Source: Ruminococcus sp. (GTDB lineage: Bacteria > Bacillota > Clostridia > Oscillospirales > Ruminococcaceae). Taken from it: 21,345 nt of DNA. Location of the stretch: positions 1 through 21,345 of the forward strand of contig JAILFF010000148.1 in the NCBI GenBank assembly GCA_024697705.1. Reading direction: 5' to 3'. The position numbers and the translations under genes are program-made. The notes under the pieces are model-generated. The model ran no database searches. It was not told the origin of the DNA and saw nothing but the letters and a program-made list of their open reading frames with translations. Positions 1-7,155 of this stretch are shown in pieces (the stretch's first letter is position 1; each line of letters begins with the position of its first letter).

Positions 1-253
1 TATCGGTCAGCCCCGTACACAGCAGATTGTTGTAGACGGCTCTGCCCACGAGGAACTCCATAGAGAGGTAGCAGGCGCGGCGGTTTTCAAGGTGAGCGGC
101 GCGGCTCTGATTCCAGTTCTCGGCGATCTCGCCCATAACAGCGTCTGACAGCACGTCGTGAAGCTGCGGCGGTGTAGCCATGTCGGGCATGATGCTGTAT
201 TTCTCCTTCAAGCCCTCGATTATTTTTTCTTTAAGTGTTTCGGTCGTTATCAT
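1..253 (-). CDS. glgP: Glycogen/maltodextrin phosphorylase, N-terminal part (truncated by window edge)
   Basis: Translating the minus strand from the ATG at 251-253 gives an open frame of 84 codons that leaves the window. It contains YLSMEFLVGRAVYNNLL, which closely matches the conserved N-terminal segment of GT35 glycogen/starch/maltodextrin phosphorylases. These are cytoplasmic, PLP-dependent enzymes that release glucose-1-phosphate from alpha-1,4-glucans using phosphate. The start is supported by a strong GGAGGAAAATAAT site just upstream. The gene begins 27 bases after the stop of the 171-residue protein and belongs to the same minus-strand run as malQ. MalQ and phosphorylase commonly cooperate: MalQ lengthens short maltodextrins into phosphorylase substrates. 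The catalytic and PLP-binding C-terminal half lies outside the window, so activity cannot be judged. Confidence 0.88.
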   Translation of the reverse strand, partial: MITTETLKEKIIEGLKEKYSIMPDMATPPQLHDVLSDAVMGEIAENWNQSRAAHLENRRACYLSMEFLVGRAVYNNLLCTGLTD

Positions 254-280
254 ATTATTTTCCTCCTGATACAGCTATTT

Positions 281-796
281 TTATATTCTTATTGTATAAT
301 CCTCGTGATCGGTGAAGCTTTCGGAAGTCTTTTGCTCATCGAATACGGAGAGATTTGAAGCCCTTGAGCACAGCTTGTACTCGGCTTTCACGCCGTACTC
401 CGTGTTTGTGAGATAAAGCTCGCAGCCGAAGCGCGTTACCTGATGCCAGTCCCGGTGCATTACCGACAGTTTCACGGGGCTGCCGAGCTCGGGGATATCC
501 AGCTCGTATTTGTATATCATCTTTTCCCCCGCTTCGTCGGAGATAGTGACGGTGTTGCCGTCCTTGCCGAAGCTCAGGTCTCTCACGCTTGCGCTTGGGG
601 AAATGTCGGTAACGGTCACGCCGCTTACGTCTGTCGGCTCGCCGTCGAGGTATACGCTCACCGTGCCTTTTATCCTCGCACTGCCGAAGTAGAGCCGCCC
701 CCTTTCGGGCGAAAGACATAAGCACGCGCCCGCAAAAAGCACAATGCAAAGCATTATTATCATCACTTTAAGGGCAGACTTTTTTTCGGTACTCAT
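281..796 (-). CDS. Membrane-anchored or lipoprotein-like protein of unknown function
   Basis: This 171-residue protein has a positively charged N-terminus, then a hydrophobic segment at about residues 9-28 ending near FAGAC. It could be an uncleaved anchor or an atypical lipoprotein signal, since the -3 residue before Cys is Ala rather than Leu. The remainder is polar and beta-rich, with an early stretch (about 40-100) of short alternating strands and no motif that I recognise. A TAGAGG site lies about six bases before the ATG at 794-796. It sits between the 289-residue membrane protein and glgP in a same-strand run headed by malQ, so cotranscription is likely. Function unknown. An extracytoplasmic sensor or accessory protein for glucan use is only a guess from context. 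Confidence 0.75.
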   Translation of the reverse strand: MSTEKKSALKVMIIMLCIVLFAGACLCLSPERGRLYFGSARIKGTVSVYLDGEPTDVSGVTVTDISPSASVRDLSFGKDGNTVTISDEAGEKMIYKYELDIPELGSPVKLSVMHRDWHQVTRFGCELYLTNTEYGVKAEYKLCSRASNLSVFDEQKTSESFTDHEDYTIRI

Positions 797-895
797 GATT
801 TTCCTCTAAAATAATTTATGCAACAATATTATTGTAATTCAGCACCGCGACCTCCGTCGCCGCCGTAAGTACGTCGTGATGGTTTATTCTGTTAA

Positions 896-1765
896 TTATC
901 TGATAATATCAATTATTATCGGCCAAAAAGGGAGTCCGCAGACAAAGCTTGCCGCATTCGCGAAGACCGCGTACCATACAGCCTTTTTCTTATTCGTTGG
1001 ACGGAAAAGCAGAGAATAAACGATCGCTTCAATTATTACTATGGCAATTTCGGCGGGAATGTACAATTCATCATTGACCCACTGAATCATAACGTACAGG
1101 AATACCTGTGTGACAAAGTTTGTCAGCAGAAAAACTTTCCCGTTTCTGCCGTCTTTCAGCCTGAAATAACGCTTGAAGAACAGCAGCACGAGCCATTCGA
1201 CAAAGAGCGTCCCGATACACGTATCCCAGAATACGTCAATATGCGGGTGAATGAAGAACACCAAGTTCTCGCTGAGCTTGCCGGTGCTGACGTCGTAGAC
1301 CACTTCGGAGTTGAACGCCCTGACGTTTATCTTCTCCGAGATGTATTTCTGCCCGCTTTCGGTGATGATGATAACGCGGAAAACTTTTGGGGTCGTGTAG
1401 ATGTATGAGAATACGCCGTCGCCCTCCGCAAAACACCAGCTGTCACCAACGACCGGAACTTTTATCCGCGCTATCATTCCGTCGTCGTTTTTATATTCGT
1501 ACAGCGTGCGGAACATTGTTTCTCGCGGCTCGCCGAGCTTATGATCGTAATACTCGTCGACTCCGTAATTCTGGGAATAATCAATATATCTGTACGTCTG
1601 CAACAGGTCGATGATGTATTCCTCACGGGGGGCGTTCTTAACGATAAGGTCTATGCTCGGCTTTGGTCCTCTATCCGCGCTGGCGTGTATCGCCGTCGAA
1701 AACATCAGCGCGATAATGAGTATTATAACGGCGAAGGGCTTTGTGAACCTTATGAGCGTATTCAT
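896..1765 (-). CDS. Exported, multi-spanning membrane protein of unknown function
   Basis: This 289-residue protein has a signal peptide (about 1-31, likely cut after ASA). An extracytoplasmic region of about 140 residues follows, rich in Tyr and charged residues. The C-terminal part has about four hydrophobic segments near 181-197, 211-230, 236-254 and 262-288, separated by basic loops such as RPTNKKK. The ATG directly abuts the TAA of malQ (1766-1768), so translation is probably coupled. An AAGGATGG site lies inside the end of malQ. I do not recognise the family. The layout (outer domain plus membrane bundle) would suit a sensor or accessory membrane component, but no catalytic motif is visible. 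Confidence 0.78.
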   Translation of the reverse strand: MNTLIRFTKPFAVIILIIALMFSTAIHASADRGPKPSIDLIVKNAPREEYIIDLLQTYRYIDYSQNYGVDEYYDHKLGEPRETMFRTLYEYKNDDGMIARIKVPVVGDSWCFAEGDGVFSYIYTTPKVFRVIIITESGQKYISEKINVRAFNSEVVYDVSTGKLSENLVFFIHPHIDVFWDTCIGTLFVEWLVLLFFKRYFRLKDGRNGKVFLLTNFVTQVFLYVMIQWVNDELYIPAEIAIVIIEAIVYSLLFRPTNKKKAVWYAVFANAASFVCGLPFWPIIIDIIR

Positions 1766-3286
1766 TTATTTTACCATCCTTGCCTTTTTGGGCTTTTCCG
1801 GCTTAGGCTCGGGAACGATACGCCCGTAAGTTTCGGTAAGGCTGCGTATGCGCTCAGCAAGCTCGTCTGTCAGCTCGCCGCCGACCATTCGCCACTGCCA
1901 GTTGCCGCCCACCGTCGAGGGGATATTCATTCTCGCCCACGAATCAAGCTCCAAAAAGTCCTGCATCTGTGCGACGGCGGTCTCGGCGATGCTGCCCCAC
2001 GCGGCGCGTATCATCGCCCACGGTATCTCGGGGTTGTGTTTGATATTGAGGTATTCTCGGCAGTATTGCAGCGTTTTTCTGCGGTTGCCGCGAACCCAGC
2101 CCATCGCCGTTTCGTTGTCGTGGGTGCCCGTGTAGCAGACGCAGTTTGTGCTCGTGTAGTTGTGCGGCAGATAGGGATTTGCGGGGTCTGAATCGAAGGC
2201 GAATTGCAGCACCTTCATGCCCGGGTAGCCCGAAGCCTTAAGCAGCTTGGCGACCTCCTTCGTGATGAAGCCCAAGTCCTCCGCGATGATATTCTGCTTG
2301 CCGAGCGCGTCCTTCATGGCGTTGAAGAGCTTCATTCCGGGACCCTTGCGCCACTCGCCGATAACTGCGTCCTCTCTGCCGTAGGGGATAGTGTAGTAGC
2401 TCTCGAAGCCGCGGAAATGGTCTATCCTCACCATGTCGTAGGTGGTGCAGGCGGCTTTCAGGCGCGATATCCACCATGCAAAGCCCTGTTCCTCGTGATA
2501 GTCCCAGCGGTAGAGCGGATTGCCCCACAGCTGACCCTTTTTCGCGAAGCAGTCGGGAGGACAGCCCGCAACGTCGATGGGCTTTCTGTCCTCATCGAGC
2601 AGGAACAGCTCCGGCATCGTCCAGACCTCCACGCTGTCGTAGGAAACGTAGATCGGTATATCGCCGATGAAGTTTATGTCAAGGCTGTTGACGTAGGCTT
2701 TGAGCGCGTGCCACTGCACCGAGTATTCGTATTGCAGGAAAGCGTGGAAATTAACGTCCTCGGCGTACTTTTCAAAAGCCGCCGCGACCGCTTCGGGCTC
2801 GCGCAGGCGGAGGGGTTCTTCCCAGTCGTACCACGCCTTGCCGTCGTGAGCGAATTTCAGCGCCATGAAAAGACCGTAGTCCTTCACCCACGGATTGGCT
2901 TCCATATATTCTTTAAGCTCGGTGCCGCCCTTTTTGGCGTAAGCCTTGTACGCCTTTTTGAGAATGGGGTAGAGCCTTTCGTAGATAAAGCCGTAATCGA
3001 CCACGCCCGGATTGCCCCATTCGATATCCTTGTAGTCCTTCGGCTTCAGAAGACCGTCCTTTTCGAGCGTTTCGAGGTCGATGAAGTAGGGATTTCCCGC
3101 GAATACCGAGAAGCTCTGATAGGGCGAATCGCCGTAGCTCGTCGGTGAGACGGGGAGTATCTGCCAGTAGTGCTGACCCGACTTTTTAAGGAAATCGGCG
3201 AAGGCATAAGCTTCCTTGCCGAGCTTTCCGATGCCGTATTCGCCCGACAGTGAGGATATGTGAAGTAATATTCCGCTTGCACGCAT
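1766..3286 (-). CDS. malQ: 4-alpha-glucanotransferase (amylomaltase, GH77)
   Basis: This 506-residue protein, typical in size for bacterial amylomaltase, transfers alpha-1,4-glucan segments between maltodextrins in the cytoplasm. The N-terminus (GILLHISSLSGEYGIG, then WQILPVSPT) is characteristic of GH77. The three catalytic acids are recognisable: nucleophile D289 in MVRIDHFRG, acid/base E336 in IIAEDLG, and D390 in YTGTHDNE. The C-terminal tail after about residue 490 is Pro/Lys-rich and probably disordered. The chosen ATG at 3284-3286 has AAAGGA about ten bases upstream; other nearby ATGs are out of frame. A perfect-consensus promoter lies upstream at 3333-3361. It heads an operon that continues through two unknown proteins to glycogen phosphorylase. 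Confidence 0.96.
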   Translation of the reverse strand: MRASGILLHISSLSGEYGIGKLGKEAYAFADFLKKSGQHYWQILPVSPTSYGDSPYQSFSVFAGNPYFIDLETLEKDGLLKPKDYKDIEWGNPGVVDYGFIYERLYPILKKAYKAYAKKGGTELKEYMEANPWVKDYGLFMALKFAHDGKAWYDWEEPLRLREPEAVAAAFEKYAEDVNFHAFLQYEYSVQWHALKAYVNSLDINFIGDIPIYVSYDSVEVWTMPELFLLDEDRKPIDVAGCPPDCFAKKGQLWGNPLYRWDYHEEQGFAWWISRLKAACTTYDMVRIDHFRGFESYYTIPYGREDAVIGEWRKGPGMKLFNAMKDALGKQNIIAEDLGFITKEVAKLLKASGYPGMKVLQFAFDSDPANPYLPHNYTSTNCVCYTGTHDNETAMGWVRGNRRKTLQYCREYLNIKHNPEIPWAMIRAAWGSIAETAVAQMQDFLELDSWARMNIPSTVGGNWQWRMVGGELTDELAERIRSLTETYGRIVPEPKPEKPKKARMVK

Positions 3287-3332
3287 ATCATATCATTCCT
3301 TTCTATTGTAAGAAACAGATAGTAACAAAAAT

Positions 3333-3361
3333 ATTATAGCATATTTTACGGCTTTTGTCAA
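3333..3361 (-). promoter_or_regulatory. Consensus sigma-70/SigA promoter of malQ operon
   Basis: On the minus strand TTGACA (3361-3356) and TATAAT (3338-3333) are separated by 17 bases, matching the housekeeping consensus at all 12 positions. It lies about 50 bases before the malQ start and would give a short leader. No obvious operator overlaps it. Confidence 0.85.
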
Positions 3362-3486
3362 TTATTCACGAAAAATTATATAGAAATATACGCCGATTTA
3401 AACGACTTTTTTCAATAAAATCTGTGTGGTGATATATGAAGCGGCTATCTTCCGGGTGAAACCCGGTACGAGTGCAGGATAATAAA

Positions 3487-3510
3487 ACCGCCCTGCCGGA
3501 GCAGAGCGGT
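3487..3510 (-). terminator. Rho-independent terminator after the JAMM-motif cassette
   Basis: A 10-bp stem with one mismatch (ACCGCTCTGC / GCAGGGCGGT, loop TCCG) is followed on the minus strand by TTTTATTAT. It starts 13 bases after the stop of the 84-residue gene, so it closes the two-gene cassette and insulates the malQ promoter further downstream. Confidence 0.8.
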
Positions 3511-3522
3511 ATACTTCAAATT

Positions 3523-3777
3523 TTACCGAAGATATTTACCGGTGTGTTCTGTTTGAGTAAAGGTCACATTGCCGCCGTTAACTGAAATTATCAGCACGAT
3601 CGGGGCGGGGGTTTCGTCTTTCATTCCGTTTTTTCCTCTGGAGGGGTCGTGATACTGTACCCAAATATCGTTCTTCCCCCAGCATTGCGGGAAACTGCTT
3701 AACTTTTCAAAATCAAGACCGTTTTCAATACAGTAGGACTTAATTTGACTTTCGTATTTGCTGAACAATCTGCACAT
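3523..3777 (-). CDS. Small protein, putative partner/immunity protein of the JAMM-motif gene
   Basis: This 84-residue soluble protein has no signal peptide or membrane segment. It begins with an amphipathic helix-like region (MCRLFSKYESQIKSYCIENG), followed by a central QCWGKNDIWVQYHDP segment and a C-terminal pair of predicted strands. The ATG (3775-3777) lies only four bases after the stop of the 157-residue gene. Its GGGAG site overlaps that stop, so the two genes are surely cotranscribed. I recall similar short proteins next to toxin-like C-terminal domains in Firmicutes, but cannot verify this here. An immunity role is inferred from size, order and tight spacing. The gene is visibly more AT-rich than neighbouring murA and malQ. 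Confidence 0.78.
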   Translation of the reverse strand: MCRLFSKYESQIKSYCIENGLDFEKLSSFPQCWGKNDIWVQYHDPSRGKNGMKDETPAPIVLIISVNGGNVTFTQTEHTGKYLR

Positions 3778-3781
3778 AACA

Positions 3782-4255
3782 TCACTCCCTTTTTTCGAAC
3801 GTTCTGAAATCGCCTTTCGAGTTATAGATCACAGAATTTGTTTGCTTAAAACAAGCAAGAACCGCATAATCTCCGTTGGAAGGCTGCATGGACAGAAAAT
3901 CAATTCCGGGGTGAGTATGACCGCTACATCTGTAACCATCGGCTGACAGCTTTTTAGCTTCATCAATATCTATATTGACATTTTTTTCACCGCCGCGAAC
4001 TATCAATCTTTCATTTCCTTTGGTAAACATCGCAAATTCGTGTCCTGTATAAGACGTCAAAGCTGAAAGGTCAGCCATATTCACCGAATCTTTTGGAACA
4101 ACTATTCTGCTGTCGTAATCGGGGAGTGATTCTAACAGTGCTTTTTGACGGTTGTTTAAATCAATACCGAACATCAAAACAGCGTTGGGATTGCCTTTGC
4201 CGGTATGTTGTTGTTCTATTGGATTATCAATAGTATTTATAGTCAAGGCACTCAC
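3782..4255 (-). CDS. JAMM/JAB-motif protein, possible displaced polymorphic-toxin C-terminal domain
   Basis: This 157-residue protein starts at GTG (4255-4253), with AGGAG five bases upstream. It contains the JAMM metallo-protease signature H113-x-H115-P...S126-x-x-D129 (in GHTHPGIDFLSMQPSNGD). E73 in GHEFAMF or a nearby acid could serve as the catalytic glutamate. Such domains bind zinc and act as isopeptidases, peptidases or toxin-processing modules. The N-terminal stretch (TGKGNPNA, then NNRQKALLESLPDYDSR) resembles, from memory, C-terminal tails of phage-head or conjugative-element toxin fusions. Here it stands alone without a delivery domain or signal peptide. It is followed at once by a small putative partner and has its own promoter and terminator. 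Enzymatic activity is inferred from the motif only. Confidence 0.78.
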   Translation of the reverse strand: MSALTINTIDNPIEQQHTGKGNPNAVLMFGIDLNNRQKALLESLPDYDSRIVVPKDSVNMADLSALTSYTGHEFAMFTKGNERLIVRGGEKNVNIDIDEAKKLSADGYRCSGHTHPGIDFLSMQPSNGDYAVLACFKQTNSVIYNSKGDFRTFEKRE

Positions 4256-4267
4256 TCTCCTGATTAA

Positions 4268-4296
4268 ATTATATCATCATTTGAAGAGTTTGTCAA
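4268..4296 (-). promoter_or_regulatory. Consensus promoter of the JAMM cassette, with adjacent inverted repeat
   Basis: TTGACA (4296-4291) and TATAAT (4273-4268) are spaced by 17 bases, matching the consensus at all positions. An inverted repeat CAACCT-CTT-AGGTTG (4294-4308) overlaps the upstream edge of the -35 box and could be an operator. The predicted transcript starts very close to the GTG start. Confidence 0.82.
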
Positions 4297-4420
4297 CCTC
4301 TTAGGTTGTACGAATGTTTGTCTACTTCGCCGTGTAGGATCCTGCCAACCACTTCGAGGTTTCTTTTTATATAAACAATCCGCTTGCTTTCTGCATAATC
4401 TGTATAAAAGAGGTGATTTT

Positions 4421-5680
4421 ATGCAGATTCTCAGGATAGAGGGCGGGCGGCGGCTGAGCGGGGAGATCGCAGTTCAGGGCGCGAAAAACAGCGTGCTGCC
4501 GATCCTCAGCGCGTGTGTGCTGACAGGCGGAGCGACCCTTCTCCACAGATGCCCCGCGCTCTCCGATGTTTACGCGGCTTTCGGCATACTAAGTTCTCTC
4601 GGGTGCAAATGCCGCTTTTCGGGCGGTACGGCAGAAATAGATTCGCGCACCATCGGCAGCACGGAGATAGGCGACGCGCTCATGCGGCGTATGAGGTCTT
4701 CGATCATATTTATGGGAGCGCTGCTCGGCTCGGCGGGGGAGTGCGTGCTGAGCTTTCCGGGCGGCTGCGAACTGGGTCCCCGCCCTATTGATATGCACAT
4801 CGCGGCGCTGCGGCAGCTCGGAGCGGTCATCGAAGAAAAACACGGCAGACTTATCTGCTCCGCGCCGAAGGGCTTGAAAGGCACGGTCATCAATCTGTCG
4901 TTCCCGTCGGTCGGTGCTACCGAGAACGTCATGCTTGCGGCGGTCTGTGCCGAGGGCGAGACCGTCATCGTGAACGCCGCGAGGGAACCCGAGATCGCCG
5001 AGCTCGGGAGCTTTCTCAATATGTGCGGGGCGAATGTGCGGGGCGCGGGCTGTCACCGTATCGTCATCGGCGGAGTAAAGCGCGGGGAATTGCACGGCTG
5101 CGAATATACAGTCATGCCCGACCGTATCGCTGCGGCTACATATCTGTGTGCGGCGGCTGCCTCGGGCGGCGAGGTGAATATTTCGGGCGCCAAGGGCTGC
5201 GATAACGAAGCGGTGATAAACGTGCTGCGGCAGGCGGGCTGTCGGGTCTGTGACAGCGGCGGCGGGGTGTATCTGAGCGCTCCGCCTATTCTCAACTGCG
5301 TGAACACGGTGAGGACTTGTCCCTATCCGGGATTTCCCACCGACGCGCAGGCGATAGTTATGGCGGCGCTTGCCCGTTCGCGGGGAATGGGGATATTCGT
5401 GGAGGATATTTTCGAGAACCGTTTCCGCCACGTTGACGAGCTTGTGCGAATGGGTGCGGACATCAAGACCGAGGGCAAAGTTGCAGTTGTCCGCGGCGTA
5501 GATAAACTGACCGGAGCTGCGGTCAAGGCGACCGATCTGAGGGGCGGCGCGGCGCTGTGTGTGGCTGCCTGTGCTGCCGAGGGCGAAACAGAGATCGGCG
5601 GAGTCTGCTATATCGACCGAGGGTACGAGTCAATCGAAAGATCGCTTGCTGCCCTCGGCGCAAAGGTAAGGCGCGTATGA
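4421..5680 (+). CDS. murA: UDP-N-acetylglucosamine 1-carboxyvinyltransferase
   Basis: This 419-residue enzyme catalyses the first committed step of peptidoglycan synthesis, transferring enolpyruvate from PEP to UDP-GlcNAc in the cytoplasm. The length fits the family. Conserved features are K22-N23 in GAKNSVLPILSA, the active-site loop Cys C116 in FPGGCELGPRPIDMHI, and D308 in FPTDAQA. The presence of Cys rather than Asp at 116 predicts sensitivity to fosfomycin. The start is supported by an AGAGGTGAT site seven to nine bases before the ATG. It is a lone plus-strand gene between minus-strand units, and no convincing promoter was found in 4310-4420. Firmicutes often have two MurA paralogues; which one this is cannot be decided. 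Confidence 0.96.
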   Translation: MQILRIEGGRRLSGEIAVQGAKNSVLPILSACVLTGGATLLHRCPALSDVYAAFGILSSLGCKCRFSGGTAEIDSRTIGSTEIGDALMRRMRSSIIFMGALLGSAGECVLSFPGGCELGPRPIDMHIAALRQLGAVIEEKHGRLICSAPKGLKGTVINLSFPSVGATENVMLAAVCAEGETVIVNAAREPEIAELGSFLNMCGANVRGAGCHRIVIGGVKRGELHGCEYTVMPDRIAAATYLCAAAASGGEVNISGAKGCDNEAVINVLRQAGCRVCDSGGGVYLSAPPILNCVNTVRTCPYPGFPTDAQAIVMAALARSRGMGIFVEDIFENRFRHVDELVRMGADIKTEGKVAVVRGVDKLTGAAVKATDLRGGAALCVAACAAEGETEIGGVCYIDRGYESIERSLAALGAKVRRV

Positions 5681-5716
5681 GTAATAATACTAATCCCTAA
5701 AAGGTTAGTATAAAAA

Positions 5717-5740
5717 AGCCCGACCGTGAAAAGTCGGGCT
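5717..5740. terminator. Bidirectional terminator between murA and the dockerin gene
   Basis: A perfect 8-bp stem AGCCCGAC / GTCGGGCT with an 8-base loop lies between two convergent genes. On the minus strand it is followed by TTTTTTATACT, an excellent terminator for the dockerin protein gene. On the plus strand the following GAAATATTTATTTTTA is a weaker U-tract serving murA. Confidence 0.88.
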
Positions 5741-5753
5741 GAAATATTTATTT

Positions 5754-7049
5754 TTATGTGTTCTGACCGCCGATGCCGACTTTCCAGCCCGCAACGAGCT
5801 TTTGTAAAGTTACAAGGTCGTCGATGGTCGCTTTACCGTCCTCCGAGCCGTCGATATTCGCCAATTCGTCGTAGGGAGCCTTGACCTTCCAGCCCGCAAC
5901 GATCTTCTGCATAATTATCAGATCGGAAATATCGCGTTCTCCGTCGCAGTTCAGGTCTCCGTAGAGGAAAAGCTTTTCCTGAAGAGTCAGCTCGGGCTTG
6001 TCAATATAGATCTTCCTGGTTTTGACAGCGTAGCTTTTGTCGCTGCATTTGATACGAACCTCATACTGACCTACGCGAACGTCGTTGAAGACAACAGGGT
6101 CGGAATTGCTGATCTTGGCAGTCCCGATCACGGAGCCGTTCTTTATAAGCTCCAGCTCGAAAGCAGTGCCTTCGGGCGCTTTCAATGCGGTTATATCGGG
6201 GGTGATACTCAACGTGTCGAGCACCTGATCGCTTTCGATGTTCACCGTGCAGGTTATGGTAATAGGGTCGCCGTTTTTGTCGATATATTCGGGGTTAGTC
6301 GCAGAGACCACGGCACTTCCCGGGTTATTTGCGGTGACTACAAGCTTCCCGTCAACAGCTGCCAGCGAAACGGCGGTACTGCTGGCTTTGACTTGCCATT
6401 TTGTGTTGTCAGGCAAATTGGCTTTCGTCTCATCGCCCGTAACATGGAACATTAGTTTTAGCTCCTTTTGTTCCGAAACGATCATATTGAGACTTTCATT
6501 ATCGAACGTGATAACAACGTTGGAAGCCTGACGGATATCAAGCGGCGCAGTCGCGGATTTTACCGAAGCAGAGAGCGTTTCGTTTGCGTAATTGTAAAAA
6601 TCATCGGGATCGTCGGAGAGTGAAAGATGAAAGCAATCATCGTATTTTCCGGGCGTTACACCCTTTTTGAGTTTGAATTTGATTTCGGCGACGACTCCGT
6701 TGGCAGAAATATCATTGGATTCAAAGTCGTTGATGATAAGTCTTTTGCCGGTATCCCGCAGCTCGATGCCGCTGAAATACTCGGAAGTAATTGAGTCGAA
6801 TGTCACCTTGCTGCTGTCGTAATCAAGAAGAGCCACCCAGGACTGCATACCCTTGTTGCCGCTTAGTTCAAGCTCGATGGTGTAGCTTTCGGTGCCGTCG
6901 GTCGTTTCTTCCGCAGCGGTGCAGTAATTTGGGGTACCCAGTGAAAACTCGGGACCCGAAGCGGCAGCGGCGCTTATCGTTCCGCACACAGGCAGCTGCA
7001 TACAAAAGCAAGCAGCTGCGATTGCGGCAGCTAATGATCTTTTTCGCAT
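5754..7049 (-). CDS. Secreted cohesin-like protein with C-terminal dockerin
   Basis: This 431-residue exported protein has a signal peptide (about 1-30). A cohesin-like module spans about 34-172; KGMQSWVALLDYDSSKVTF is the typical strand pattern. An Ig-like module (about 177-272, with NTKWQVKASS and ATNPEY), a smaller beta module (about 277-350) and a C-terminal dockerin (364-425) follow. The dockerin has two calcium loops: D365-x-N367-x-D369...D376, and N398-x-D400...D404...D411 with a two-residue insertion. Each loop is followed by an alike helix ending in QK-I/L-VAGWKV. Cohesins bind dockerins, so a protein carrying both could be an adaptor in a surface complex. GGAG lies eight bases before the ATG. 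No clear promoter is seen after the upstream hairpin, so read-through from the cohesin/anchor gene is plausible. No enzyme domain is present. Confidence 0.88.
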   Translation of the reverse strand: MRKRSLAAAIAAACFCMQLPVCGTISAAAASGPEFSLGTPNYCTAAEETTDGTESYTIELELSGNKGMQSWVALLDYDSSKVTFDSITSEYFSGIELRDTGKRLIINDFESNDISANGVVAEIKFKLKKGVTPGKYDDCFHLSLSDDPDDFYNYANETLSASVKSATAPLDIRQASNVVITFDNESLNMIVSEQKELKLMFHVTGDETKANLPDNTKWQVKASSTAVSLAAVDGKLVVTANNPGSAVVSATNPEYIDKNGDPITITCTVNIESDQVLDTLSITPDITALKAPEGTAFELELIKNGSVIGTAKISNSDPVVFNDVRVGQYEVRIKCSDKSYAVKTRKIYIDKPELTLQEKLFLYGDLNCDGERDISDLIIMQKIVAGWKVKAPYDELANIDGSEDGKATIDDLVTLQKLVAGWKVGIGGQNT

Positions 7050-7096
7050 AATTCACACTCCATTCCAAGATGGTAATAGAAAAACGGTAATAAAAA

Positions 7097-7122
7097 AGGC
7101 GGCACAATTGCTTGCGCCGCCT
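7097..7122 (-). terminator. Terminator hairpin after the anchored cohesin-like gene
   Basis: The stem AGGCGGC / GCCGCCT, followed on the minus strand by TTTTTTATTACC, lies about 34 bases after the stop of the anchored protein and about 48 bases before the start of the dockerin protein. With no clear promoter between, it may act as a partial terminator that sets different expression levels for the two genes. Confidence 0.78.
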
Positions 7123-7155
7123 GTATTTTACAGAACTATGAAGTCTTTCAAGAGA

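Noticed and set aside
2204..3148. Plus-strand open frame opposite malQ
   Set aside because: Antisense shadow of a well-recognised GH77 gene; composition reflects the opposite strand.
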